Shown here: piece by piece, positions 37,370-47,126 of the stretch | Layout: each line of letters starts with the position of its first letter | Position numbering within the stretch: the first letter of the stretch is position 1 | DNA from: Pseudomonas poae | GTDB taxonomy: Bacteria; Pseudomonadota; Gammaproteobacteria; Pseudomonadales; Pseudomonadaceae | Reading direction: 5' to 3' | Length of the DNA: 64,000 nt | NCBI GenBank assembly: GCA_028869255.1 | Contig: CP110972.1 | Location: 6,114,001 to 6,178,000 of the forward strand | The notes under the pieces: model-generated | Told to the model about the DNA's origin: nothing | Database searches by the model: none | What the model saw: only the letters and a program-made list of their open reading frames with translations | Made by a program: the position numbers and the translations under genes

Positions 37370-37397
37370 CTCACTTGTCCCATGAAGGAAGAACAAC

Positions 37398-37613
37398 ATG
37401 ACTATTAAAGCCATCAACGTGCGTAACCAATTCAAAGGTACCATCAAGGAAATCGTCGAAGGCGATGTGCTGTCGGAAATCGACGTGCAGACCGCGTCCG
37501 GCATCGTGACGTCCGTGATCACCACCCGCTCGGTCAAAGAGCTGGAACTGGTGATTGGCAGCGAAGTGATTGCCTTCGTCAAGTCCACCGAGGTGTCGAT
37601 CGCCAAGTTGTGA
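37398..37613 (+). CDS. ssuF: Molybdopterin-binding-like protein SsuF
   Basis: A 71-residue TOBE/Mop-fold protein (SVKELELVIGSEVIAFVKST is the typical motif). SsuF is needed for growth on sulfonates in P. putida although its ligand is uncertain. It contains only the initiator Met and no Cys. AAGGAAG lies upstream. Last gene of the ssu operon; a REP pair follows. Confidence 0.93.
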   Translation: MTIKAINVRNQFKGTIKEIVEGDVLSEIDVQTASGIVTSVITTRSVKELELVIGSEVIAFVKSTEVSIAKL

Positions 37614-37628
37614 TTGGTGGCCTTCAAA

Positions 37629-37709
37629 CCGCTATCGCAGGCAAGCCAGCTCCCACATTTGAATGTGTTCACAGGTCAACATGTGGGAGCGGGCTTGCCC
37701 GCGAAGAGG
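37629..37709. repeat. REP pair in the outward orientation
   Basis: GCTATCGCAGGCAAGCCAGC comes first and ATGTGGGAGCGGGCTTGCCC later, with the CTCCCACAT / ATGTGGGAG ends facing inward. The arms belong to different sub-types. It mirrors the pair at 32629-32706 on the other side of the ssu operon. Confidence 0.82.
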
Positions 37710-37718
37710 CCGGCCCAC

Positions 37719-38348
37719 TTAACGCTTGGGCAAGTACGGCGGCAAATACAGCCCCACATACGCATCAAACACCCGCATTCCTTCCTCCGCCATGCGCGGC
37801 GTAATCTGCCCATGCTGATGCACCGAACGCGCATACACGCGGTCGCTCAGTTCCAGGGCCAGTGCAAACACGTCCACATCGCTGGGTAGCGTCGGCACTT
37901 CGAAATGGCGGTTGAACACTTCCAGCATCAAATCCCCCAACTCCAGATCATGCTGGCGGTCGGCCTGAGTCACCTCGGTGAGCCCATGCTGGGCCAGAAT
38001 CAACTGGCGTGCGGCGGCGTCCTGGTCATAGATGGTGAGCATGCGTTGCTCGACGATGCAGGACAGGTCCCGCCAGTGCTTGAGTGAGGTGTGTTCGATA
38101 GGCGCCTGGATGGCTGCGCGGAATGCCGCGTGGACGTCAGCGGTCAGCGCCTCCAGCAGCGCCGGCACACTGGCGAAAAAGTGATACACCGACGACGGCG
38201 GAATCTGCGCCCGCTCGGCCACGCTGTAGATCGACAAACCGGCTACGCCTTCGGCGGCCAGCAAGGTGCGGGCGGCGTCGAGGATCGCGTCGATCCGGGC
38301 CTGGCTGCGGGCGCGGGGTTTGCGAGGGGCGGCGGGGCGGGTGGTCAT
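37719..38348 (-). CDS. TetR family transcriptional regulator
   Basis: A 209-residue repressor-type protein. The HTH is at residues 18-65 (ARIDAILDAARTLLAAEGVA, SIYSVAERAQIPPSSVYHFF), preceded by a basic Arg/Lys/Pro arm. The C-terminal ligand domain is not assignable. It is convergent with the ssu operon and transcribed away from spuI's side, so no target is obvious; autoregulation is likely. Confidence 0.9.
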   Translation of the reverse strand: MTTRPAAPRKPRARSQARIDAILDAARTLLAAEGVAGLSIYSVAERAQIPPSSVYHFFASVPALLEALTADVHAAFRAAIQAPIEHTSLKHWRDLSCIVEQRMLTIYDQDAAARQLILAQHGLTEVTQADRQHDLELGDLMLEVFNRHFEVPTLPSDVDVFALALELSDRVYARSVHQHGQITPRMAEEGMRVFDAYVGLYLPPYLPKR

Positions 38349-38441
38349 GGAAGTCTCCTACAAGGCAGAGCGCATTGTACGCAGAGCCTGAGGATGGTCC
38401 ATAGGGTGTCGCTAGCGGGGCTTTTGTGGCGGGCGGGCTTG

Positions 38442-38575
38442 TTGTGGCGAGCGGGCTTGCCCGCGTTGGGGCGCGAAGCGGCCCTATTAAGGCCGCCGCG
38501 TTTTTCCAGATACAACTAGGGGGCAGGGTTTGGGGCTGCTTCGCAGCCCAACGCGGGCAAGCCCGCTCGCCACAA
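38442..38575. repeat. Long intergenic inverted repeat, copy 3 of 3
   Basis: Arms TTGTGGCGAGCGGGCTTGCC and its complement enclose about 75 bases with GGGGCGCGAAGCGGCCC and GGGGCTGCTTCGCAGCCC. Degenerate arm fragments (GTGGCGGGCGGGCTTG on the left, ACAACAAGC repeats on the right) flank it. It occupies the 285-base gap between the TetR and spuI genes. Confidence 0.85.
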
Positions 38576-38633
38576 CAAGCGCGCTCTGCACAACAAGCCC
38601 GTTCGGCATAACGAGCCTGAGCCCTGCAACCGC

Positions 38634-40010
38634 TTACACGGTATGCAGATACCAGTTGTACTCAAGGTCGGAGATGGAGTGTTCGAACTCTTCCAGCTCA
38701 CTTTCCTTACAGGCAACGAAGATATCGATGTATTTAGGATCGATGTACTTGGCCATCACCTCGCTGTCGTCCAACTCACGCAATGCATCACGCAGGTTGT
38801 TTGGCAGGCTCTGTTCGTTCTGCTCGTAGCTGTTGCCTTCCACCGGAGCACCAGGCTCGATCTTGTTGGTCAGACCGTGGTGCACACCCGCCAGGACCGA
38901 AGCCATCAGCAGGTAAGGGTTGGCGTCGGCGCCGGCCACGCGGTGTTCGATACGTACGGCATCGGACGAGCCGGTGGGTACGCGAATCGCTACGGTGCGG
39001 TTATCCAGGCCCCAGCACGGCGAGTTCGGCACGTAGAACTGTGCGCCGAAACGGCGGTAGGAGTTGACGTTAGGGCACAGGAACGCCATTTGGGCGGGTA
39101 GGGTCTCGAGCACACCGCCGATCGCGTGACGCAATGCGGCGTTCTGCTCGGGATCCTCGCTGGCAAAGATGTTCTTGCCGTCTTTGTCCAGGATCGAGAT
39201 GTGTACATGCAAACCGTTGCCTGCCTGGCCTGGGTAAGGCTTGGCCATGAAGGTGGTGTCCATCTCATGGTCGTAGGCGATGTTCTTGATCAGGCGCTTG
39301 AGCAGTACGGCGTAGTCGCAGGCCTTGATCGGGTCGGCCACGTGGTGCAGGTTCACTTCGAACTGCGCCGGGGCACTTTCCTTGACGATGGCGTCGGCCG
39401 GGATGCCTTGCTCTTTGGCGCCTTCCAGGATGTCCTGGAGGCAGTCGACGTATTCGTCGAGGTCGTCGATCAGGTAGACCTGTGTCGAGTGCGGGCGTTT
39501 GCCGGAAATCGGCGAGCGGGGCGGTTGTGGGCGGCCGTTCACGTTCTCCTGGTCGATCAGGTAGAACTCAAGTTCGAAGGCGGCGCAGATGGTCAGACCG
39601 AGGTCGTCAAATTTGCTTACAACTTGGCGGAGCACTTCGCGAGGATCGGCGAAGAAAGGTTCACCTTCAAGTTCGTGCATGGTCATCAGCAGTTGCGCGG
39701 TAGGGCGCTTTTGCCAGGGTTCATTGCACAGGGTGTCGGGGATCGGATAACAGATTCGGTCAGCATCACCGATGTCCAGACCCAGGCCGGTGCTTTCCAC
39801 CGTTGAGCCGTTGATATCCAGGGCAAATAAAGAGGCAGGCAGGTTAATGCCCTTCTCGTAAACCTTGTGGAGGCTGGTGCGTTCGATGCGCTTGCCGCGC
39901 ACCACACCATTCATATCCGCAATTAGAAGGTCTACGTACAGAACCTCAGGATGATCCTTAAGGAACGCGTTCGCTTCGTTAAGCTGAACGGCACGCGGGG
40001 GTACCGACAT
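38634..40010 (-). CDS. spuI: Gamma-glutamylpolyamine synthetase (glutamine synthetase family)
   Basis: A 458-residue PuuA-type ligase: MSVPPRAVQLNEANAFLKDH, VDLLIADMNGVVRGKRIERT, the ATP and metal region AAFELEFYLIDQ, and the His-containing GQAGNGLHVHISILD. It glutamylates putrescine or related amines in the gamma-glutamyl route. It closely resembles SpuI of P. aeruginosa by its N terminus. It is divergent from the spuB operon across a 608-base gap. Confidence 0.88.
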   Translation of the reverse strand: MSVPPRAVQLNEANAFLKDHPEVLYVDLLIADMNGVVRGKRIERTSLHKVYEKGINLPASLFALDINGSTVESTGLGLDIGDADRICYPIPDTLCNEPWQKRPTAQLLMTMHELEGEPFFADPREVLRQVVSKFDDLGLTICAAFELEFYLIDQENVNGRPQPPRSPISGKRPHSTQVYLIDDLDEYVDCLQDILEGAKEQGIPADAIVKESAPAQFEVNLHHVADPIKACDYAVLLKRLIKNIAYDHEMDTTFMAKPYPGQAGNGLHVHISILDKDGKNIFASEDPEQNAALRHAIGGVLETLPAQMAFLCPNVNSYRRFGAQFYVPNSPCWGLDNRTVAIRVPTGSSDAVRIEHRVAGADANPYLLMASVLAGVHHGLTNKIEPGAPVEGNSYEQNEQSLPNNLRDALRELDDSEVMAKYIDPKYIDIFVACKESELEEFEHSISDLEYNWYLHTV

Positions 40011-40036
40011 GATGCAACACCTTTGTTGTTAAAAAT

Positions 40037-40049
40037 ATCAATCATTGAT
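40037..40049. promoter_or_regulatory. Palindromic candidate operator upstream of spuI
   Basis: ATCAAT-C-ATTGAT, a perfect 13-base palindrome inside an AT-rich stretch, 27 bases upstream of the spuI start. The binding protein is unknown. Confidence 0.4.
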
Positions 40050-40618
40050 CTTTTCTGGTTTCAGTCAACCCGAACGGCATGCCGAAGTCAAGCGAGGCAT
40101 TTTTTGCCCTAAAAAAGCGCTGCAAAGGCTTTTTTGGGGCTTTTTGGGGCGGTTTTTTGGGTTTGATGCGCTTGGGACTCGCAGGCTTGAGCGGGCCGTG
40201 TTGTATTTTTTACGGGGGTGTTGTGTAAAAAAATGAACAAGGCTAAGCTCGATTCAAACCCATAACAGCAATAATACCGGGGTGCTTCATGTGTCTCCTG
40301 CCGCCACTTGGCGTCTTGGCCTGCTCCAGACAGGCTGTGTCATCCGCTCACTCGTCCTGCGTGAACGGCTGTGCCCCGGCCAATATTCTTGACGCCCAGG
40401 CCGATCTCTTCTTTGCCTCTGCACTGCCCTCGAATTTGCCGCTGAACGGTTCCCGCGCCAGGAGCTGCTCATGATTCTGCACGACTTTGGCTTGAGGAAT
40501 GCAACGCTGCAGCAAATGGCAGGTAAGCTCCTACCCTGAACGACAAAACGACGCGGATGCTGCGTCAACCAACGCCTGGCCTTTAATGGATGCCAGGAAA
40601 CCCAGCCCAGAGGCATTT
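40050..40618. other. Divergent intergenic region between spuI and spuB
   Basis: No convincing gene was found. Features: a T/G-rich tract with repeated CTTTTTTGGGG-like units near 40128-40160, a run of seven A at about 40226, and short open frames of odd composition at 40289-40474 (rich in Cys and Ser, no domain). In P. aeruginosa spuA, an amidotransferase gene, lies between spuI and spuB; nothing resembling it is present here. Confidence 0.45.
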
Positions 40619-41977
40619 ATGAGTAACAACCTCGACCAGCTCACCGATTGGTTGAAAGACCACAAGATCACAGAAGTCGAATGCATGATTGGCGACCTCA
40701 CCGGCATCACCCGGGGCAAGATCTCGCCGACCAACAAGTTCATCGCCGAAAAAGGCATGCGCCTGCCCGAGAGCGTTCTGTTGCAGACCGTGACCGGCGA
40801 CTATGTCGAAGACGACATCTATTACGAATTGCTCGACCCGGCCGACATCGACATGATCTGCCGCCCCGACCAGAACGCGGTGTTTCTGGTGCCCTGGGCC
40901 ATCGAGCCCACCGCGCAGGTGATCCACGACACCTACGACAAGCAAGGCAACCCGATCGAGCTGTCGCCGCGCAACGTACTCAAGAAAGTCCTCAAGCTCT
41001 ACGCCGACAAAGGCTGGCAGCCCATCGTGGCGCCGGAGATGGAGTTCTACCTGACCAAGCGCTGCGAAGACCCGGACTTCCCGCTGCAACCGCCCATCGG
41101 CCGTTCCGGTCGCCCGGAGACCGGTCGCCAGTCCTTCTCTATAGAAGCGGCCAACGAATTCGACCCGCTGTTCGAAGACGTCTATGACTGGTGCGAACTG
41201 CAGGAGCTGGACCTCGACACCCTGATCCACGAAGACGGCACGGCGCAGATGGAGATCAACTTCCGTCACGGTGATGCCCTGTCGCTGGCCGACCAGATTC
41301 TGGTGTTCAAGCGCACCATGCGTGAAGCCGCGCTCAAGCACAACGTGGCCGCCACCTTTATGGCCAAGCCGATGACCGGCGAGCCCGGCAGCGCGATGCA
41401 CTTGCACCAGAGCATCATCGACATCGCCACCGGCAAGAACGTCTTCTCCAACGAAGACGGGACCATGAGCGAACTGTTCCTCAACCACATCGGCGGCCTG
41501 CAGAAATTCATCCCGGAGTTGCTGCCGCTGTTTGCCCCCAACGTGAACTCATTCCGCCGCTTCCTGCCCGATACCTCGGCGCCGGTAAACGTGGAGTGGG
41601 GCGAAGAAAACCGCACCGTCGGCCTGCGCGTACCGGATGCCGGCCCGCAGAACCGTCGTGTGGAAAACCGCCTGCCGGGCGCCGACGCCAACCCGTACCT
41701 GGCGATTGCCGCCAGCTTGCTGTGCGGCTACATCGGCATGGTCGAAGGCCATAACCCGAGTGCGCCGGTGGTGGGCCGTGGTTACGAGCGGCGCAACCTG
41801 CGCCTGCCGTTGACCATCGAAGACGCCCTGGAGCGCATGGAAAACAGCAAGACCATCGAGAAATACCTGGGTCAGAAATTCATCACAGGCTACGTCGCGG
41901 TCAAGCGGGCCGAGCATGAAAACTTCAAGCGCGTGATCAGTTCGTGGGAGCGGGAATTCCTGCTCTTCGCCGTCTGA
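40619..41977 (+). CDS. spuB: Gamma-glutamylpolyamine synthetase (glutamine synthetase family), second copy
   Basis: A 452-residue PuuA-type ligase: MSNNLDQLTDWLKDHKITEV, MIGDLTGITRGKISPTNKFI, the metal region APEMEFYLTKRC and GEPGSAMHLHQSIID. AGAGG lies five bases before this ATG, which favours it over starts at 40499 or 40586. It heads the spuBCDEFGH cluster and is paralogous to spuI. Confidence 0.9.
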   Translation: MSNNLDQLTDWLKDHKITEVECMIGDLTGITRGKISPTNKFIAEKGMRLPESVLLQTVTGDYVEDDIYYELLDPADIDMICRPDQNAVFLVPWAIEPTAQVIHDTYDKQGNPIELSPRNVLKKVLKLYADKGWQPIVAPEMEFYLTKRCEDPDFPLQPPIGRSGRPETGRQSFSIEAANEFDPLFEDVYDWCELQELDLDTLIHEDGTAQMEINFRHGDALSLADQILVFKRTMREAALKHNVAATFMAKPMTGEPGSAMHLHQSIIDIATGKNVFSNEDGTMSELFLNHIGGLQKFIPELLPLFAPNVNSFRRFLPDTSAPVNVEWGEENRTVGLRVPDAGPQNRRVENRLPGADANPYLAIAASLLCGYIGMVEGHNPSAPVVGRGYERRNLRLPLTIEDALERMENSKTIEKYLGQKFITGYVAVKRAEHENFKRVISSWEREFLLFAV

Positions 41978-42036
41978 TGCGCCGGGCGCGCCGGGTGAAA
42001 CGGCGCGCCCTTCACTGAAAAGTCTAGGAGATTGGT

Positions 42037-43401
42037 ATGTCCAGCAACAACCCGCAAACCCGTGAATGGCAAGCTTTGAGCAGCGATCACCACCTGGCGC
42101 CGTTCAGCGACTTCAAGCAATTGAAAGAGAAAGGCCCACGGATCATCACCAAAGCCCATGGCGTTTACCTGTGGGACAGCGAAGGCAACAAGATCCTCGA
42201 CGGCATGGCCGGCCTGTGGTGCGTGGCGATCGGTTACGGTCGCGATGAACTGGCTGACGCTGCCGCCAAGCAGATGAAAGAACTGCCGTACTACAACCTG
42301 TTCTTCCAGACCGCTCACCCGCCGGTGCTGGAATTGGCCAAGGCCATTTCCGACATCGCGCCCGCCGGCATGAATCACGTGTTCTTCACCGGTTCCGGCT
42401 CCGAAGGCAACGACACCATGTTGCGTATGGTCCGCCACTACTGGGCGATCAAGGGCCAGCCAAACAAGAAAACCATTATTGCCCGCAAGAACGGCTACCA
42501 CGGTTCCACCGTGGCCGGTGCCAGCCTGGGCGGCATGACCTATATGCATGAACAGGGCGATTTGCCGATCCCGGGCATCACCCATATCGCCCAGCCGTAC
42601 TGGTTTGGCGAGGGCGGCGACATGAGCCCCGAAGAATTCGGCGTGTGGGCCGCCAACCAGCTGGAAGAGAAGATTCTGGAGCTGGGCGTGGACACCGTCG
42701 GTGCCTTTATTGCCGAGCCGATCCAGGGCGCCGGCGGCGTGATCGTGCCGCCCGCCACCTACTGGCCGCGCATCAAGGAAATCCTCGCCAAGTACGACAT
42801 CCTGTTTGTCGCCGACGAAGTGATCTGCGGTTTCGGCCGTACCGGCGAGTGGTTCGGCAGTGATTTCTACGACCTCAAGCCGCACATGATGACCATCGCC
42901 AAGGGCCTGACCTCGGGTTACATCCCTATGGGCGGCTTGATCGTGCGCGACGAAGTGGTCGAGGTGCTCAATGAAGGCGGCGACTTCAACCACGGCTTCA
43001 CTTACTCCGGCCACCCGGTGGCAGCGGCGGTGGCCCTGGAAAACATCCGCATCCTGCGCGATGAAAAAATCGTTAACCGCGTGCACGACGAAACGGCACC
43101 GTATTTGCAGAAACGTCTGCGGGAACTGGCGGATCACCCTCTGGTGGGCGAAGTGCGCGGTGTGGGCATGCTCGGTGCCATTGAACTGGTGCAGGACAAG
43201 GCCACTCGCAAGCGTTATGAAGGCAAGGGCGTGGGCATGATTTGCCGCAACTTCTGCTTCAACAACGGCCTGATCATGCGCGCCGTGGGCGACACCATGA
43301 TCATTTCGCCGCCGCTGGTGATCAGTAAGGCTGAAATCGACGAGCTGGTGACCAAGGCGCGTACGTGCCTGGACCTGACTTTGGCGGCATTGCAGGGCTA
43401 A
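42037..43401 (+). CDS. spuC: Polyamine:pyruvate aminotransferase
   Basis: A 454-residue class III PLP aminotransferase. Motifs: LDGMAGLWCVAIGYGRDELA, GSGSEGNDTMLRMVRHYWAI, ADEVICGFGRTGEWFGSDFY and the PLP lysine in MMTIAKGLTSGYIPMGGLIV at about residue 289. SpuC uses putrescine, cadaverine or spermidine as amino donors. CTAGGAG precedes the ATG. It lies 59 bases after spuB and 167 before spuD. Confidence 0.92.
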   Translation: MSSNNPQTREWQALSSDHHLAPFSDFKQLKEKGPRIITKAHGVYLWDSEGNKILDGMAGLWCVAIGYGRDELADAAAKQMKELPYYNLFFQTAHPPVLELAKAISDIAPAGMNHVFFTGSGSEGNDTMLRMVRHYWAIKGQPNKKTIIARKNGYHGSTVAGASLGGMTYMHEQGDLPIPGITHIAQPYWFGEGGDMSPEEFGVWAANQLEEKILELGVDTVGAFIAEPIQGAGGVIVPPATYWPRIKEILAKYDILFVADEVICGFGRTGEWFGSDFYDLKPHMMTIAKGLTSGYIPMGGLIVRDEVVEVLNEGGDFNHGFTYSGHPVAAAVALENIRILRDEKIVNRVHDETAPYLQKRLRELADHPLVGEVRGVGMLGAIELVQDKATRKRYEGKGVGMICRNFCFNNGLIMRAVGDTMIISPPLVISKAEIDELVTKARTCLDLTLAALQG

Positions 43402-43568
43402 ATGCTAGGCTCAGTGCCAAGCGCACTGGGCAGTTATAAATGTAGGGGCTTTGGTTGAAAGCCGGCCCCTGAACTTGCCAGACTGTCGCCCTGTTTTGTT
43501 GCCCTCTGGAAGGGCCGTGAAACGATAAAGAACGTGGCCCAAAAAAGAAAAAATTGGAGCATCACCAA

Positions 43569-44678
43569 ATGAAGGCATTAGGTTTGAAGAACGCTGGCAA
43601 GACCCTCCTCGCCTTGTCCCTGATGGGCGCAATGGCGGGCGCGGCCCAGGCTGACGATAAAGTGCTGCACGTCTATAACTGGTCCGACTACATTGCACCG
43701 GACACCATCGCCAACTTTGAAAAAGAGTCGGGCATCAAAGTGGTGTACGACGTGTTTGACAGCAACGAGACCCTGGAAGCCAAGTTGCTGGCAGGCAAGT
43801 CCGGCTACGACATTGTCGTGCCGTCGAACAACTTCCTCGCCAAGCAGATCAAGGCCGGTGTTTATCAGGAGCTGGACAAGTCCAAGCTGTCCAACTACGA
43901 CAACCTGAACAAGTCCCTGCTTAAAGCCGTGTCGGTCAGCGACCCGGACAACAAGCACGCCTTCCCGTACATGTGGGGCTCGATCGGCATCGGTTACAAC
44001 CCGGAGAAGGTCAAGGCCGCGCTGGGCGTGGACAAGATCGATTCCTGGGACGTGCTGCTCAAGCCGGAAAACATCGCCAAGCTGAAAAGCTGCGGCGTGA
44101 GCTTCCTCGATTCGCCAACCGAAATGCTGCCGGTGGCGCTGCACTACCTGGGCCTGCCGACCGACACCCAGAAGAAAGAAGACCTCAAGCAAGCCGAGGC
44201 CCTGTTCCTCAAGCTGCGCCCTTCGATCGGCTACTTCCACTCGTCCAAGTACATCTCGGACCTGGCCAACGGCAACATCTGCGTCGCCGTGGGTTACTCG
44301 GGTGACATTGAACAAGCCAAATCCCGCGCTGCTGAAGCCGGTGGCAAGGTCAAGGTTGCCTACGACATTCCGAAAGAAGGTGCTGGCAGCTTCTTCGACA
44401 TGGTCGCCATCCCTAAAGACGCCGAAAACGTCGACGCCGCCTACAAGTTCATGAACTACCTGCTCAAGCCGCAAGTGATGGCCGAGATCACCAACAGCGT
44501 GCACTTCCCGAACGGTAACGAGAAAGCCACCGCTCTGGTCGACAAAGACATCACCAGCGACCCGGGCATCTACCCGCCAGCGGATGTGCAAGCCAAGCTC
44601 TACGCCATTGCGGACTTGCCGGCTGCGACCCAGCGTGAAATGACACGCAGCTGGACCAAGATCAAATCGGGCAAATAA
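43569..44678 (+). CDS. spuD: Polyamine ABC transporter substrate-binding protein (putrescine type)
   Basis: A 369-residue PotF-like protein: signal peptide to about residue 26 (GAAQA), then [40 protein letters not shown] and [14 protein letters not shown] [20 protein letters not shown]. SpuD of P. aeruginosa is the putrescine-binding protein. GGAG lies nine bases before the ATG. The neighbouring spuE is a paralogue with the same motifs. Confidence 0.92.
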   Translation: MKALGLKNAGKTLLALSLMGAMAGAAQADDKVLHVYNWSDYIAPDTIANFEKESGIKVVYDVFDSNETLEAKLLAGKSGYDIVVPSNNFLAKQIKAGVYQELDKSKLSNYDNLNKSLLKAVSVSDPDNKHAFPYMWGSIGIGYNPEKVKAALGVDKIDSWDVLLKPENIAKLKSCGVSFLDSPTEMLPVALHYLGLPTDTQKKEDLKQAEALFLKLRPSIGYFHSSKYISDLANGNICVAVGYSGDIEQAKSRAAEAGGKVKVAYDIPKEGAGSFFDMVAIPKDAENVDAAYKFMNYLLKPQVMAEITNSVHFPNGNEKATALVDKDITSDPGIYPPADVQAKLYAIADLPAATQREMTRSWTKIKSGK

Positions 44679-44690
44679 GCCTTGAAACCT

Positions 44691-44718
44691 GTGGGAGGGG
44701 GCTTGCTCCCTCCCACAA
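44691..44718. repeat. Single REP hairpin
   Basis: GTGGGAGGGGGCTTGCTCCC followed by TCCCAC makes a compact self-complementary element between spuD and spuE; it may affect the relative amounts of their mRNA. Confidence 0.75.
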
Positions 44719-44813
44719 ATTAAATGACAAAAAGTTTTGCCGGATCGGTTTATCGAGGGTAAGTTGCGCGCCGGTTTTGTTGCCGGGCAACAACTTCGGG
44801 CCCAACTATTTAA

Positions 44814-45920
<1,107 letters not shown>

Positions 45921-45983
45921 GGCTAAAACTATCCAAGGCTGGCCCGTATTGGGCGAGCTGCACTCTTTTTGGGAGTTTCGTAA

Positions 45984-47126
45984 ATGGCAGTTGCCTCCGG
46001 CGCCTATAAGAAAGCCCTCGAGGGCGACCAGACACCGAAAAAGGTGCTGGTCAAAATCGACCGGGTCACGAAGAAGTTCGACGAGACGATTGCCGTGGAC
46101 GACGTGTCCCTGGAAATCAAGAAAGGCGAGATCTTCGCCTTGCTCGGCGGCTCGGGTTCGGGCAAATCCACCTTGCTGCGCATGCTCGCGGGCTTTGAAC
46201 GGCCGACCGAAGGCCGCATCTACCTCGACGGTGTGGACATCACCGATATGCCGCCCTACGAGCGGCCGATTAACATGATGTTCCAGTCCTACGCCCTGTT
46301 CCCGCACATGACCGTGGCGCAGAACATCGCCTTCGGCCTGCAACAGGACAAGATCCCCAAGGCTGAAGTCGACGCTCGCGTGGCCGAGATGCTCAAGCTG
46401 GTACAGATGAGCCAGTACGCCAAGCGCAAGCCGCACCAACTGTCCGGTGGCCAGCGCCAGCGTGTGGCCTTGGCGCGCTCCCTGGCCAAGCGCCCGAAAC
46501 TGCTGCTGCTCGATGAGCCGATGGGCGCCCTCGACAAGAAACTGCGCTCGCAGATGCAGCTGGAGCTGGTGGAGATCATCGAGCGCGTCGGCGTGACCTG
46601 CGTGATGGTGACCCACGACTAGGAAGAGGCCATGACCATGGCCGAGCGCATCGCGATCATGCACCTGGGCTGGATCGCCCAGATCGGCAGCCCGATCGAC
46701 ATCTACGAAACCCCTACCAGCCGCCTGGTGTGCGAGTTCATCGGCAACGTCAACATCTTCGACACCCAGGTGGTGGACGACGCCGAAGGCCACGCCGTGC
46801 TCAAGTGCGCCGACCTCGACCGCGACATCTACGTGGGCTACGGCATCGCCACGTCGGTGGAAGACAAGTCGGTGACCTACGCGATTCGCCCGGAAAAACT
46901 GCTGGTGACCACCGAAATGCCGACCTGCGAGCACAACTGGTCGAGCGGCAAGGTGCATGACATCGCCTACCTCGGCGGGCACTCGGTGTTCTACGTGGAA
47001 CTGCCGAGCGGCAAGCTGGTGCAGTCCTTCGTGGCCAATGCTGAACGCCGTGGGCAGCGTCCGACCTGGGGCGACCAGGTTTACGTGTGGTGGGAAGACG
47101 ACAGCGGCGTGGTACTGCGCTCATGA
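45984..47126 (+). pseudogene. spuF: Polyamine ABC transporter ATPase with an in-frame TAG
   Basis: Walker [11 protein letters not shown]-loop [10 protein letters not shown], signature [15 protein letters not shown], Walker [13 protein letters not shown] and the H-loop MVTHD are intact, then TAG interrupts at 46620-46622. The same frame continues EEAMTMAERIAIMHLGWIAQ and the C-terminal TOBE domain to 47126. The family has Gln at that place (VTHDQEEAMTMA), so CAG has become TAG. Restored length is 380 residues. The change turns CCAGG into CTAGG. If real, the ATPase would lose about 170 residues including the TOBE domain. Confidence 0.9.

Noticed and set aside
28964..37613. Recent horizontal transfer of the sulfur block as a genomic island
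   Set aside because: Base composition of the genes and the REP types match the rest of the window, and no integrase, tRNA or direct-repeat border is present.
40289..40474. Short open frame between spuI and spuB as a gene
   Set aside because: Odd Cys/Ser-rich composition, no ribosome site and no domain; not supported as coding.
43401..43568. Terminator after spuC at CAGTGC-CAAGC-GCACTG
   Set aside because: The stem is short and no T run follows; spuD may simply be co-transcribed.
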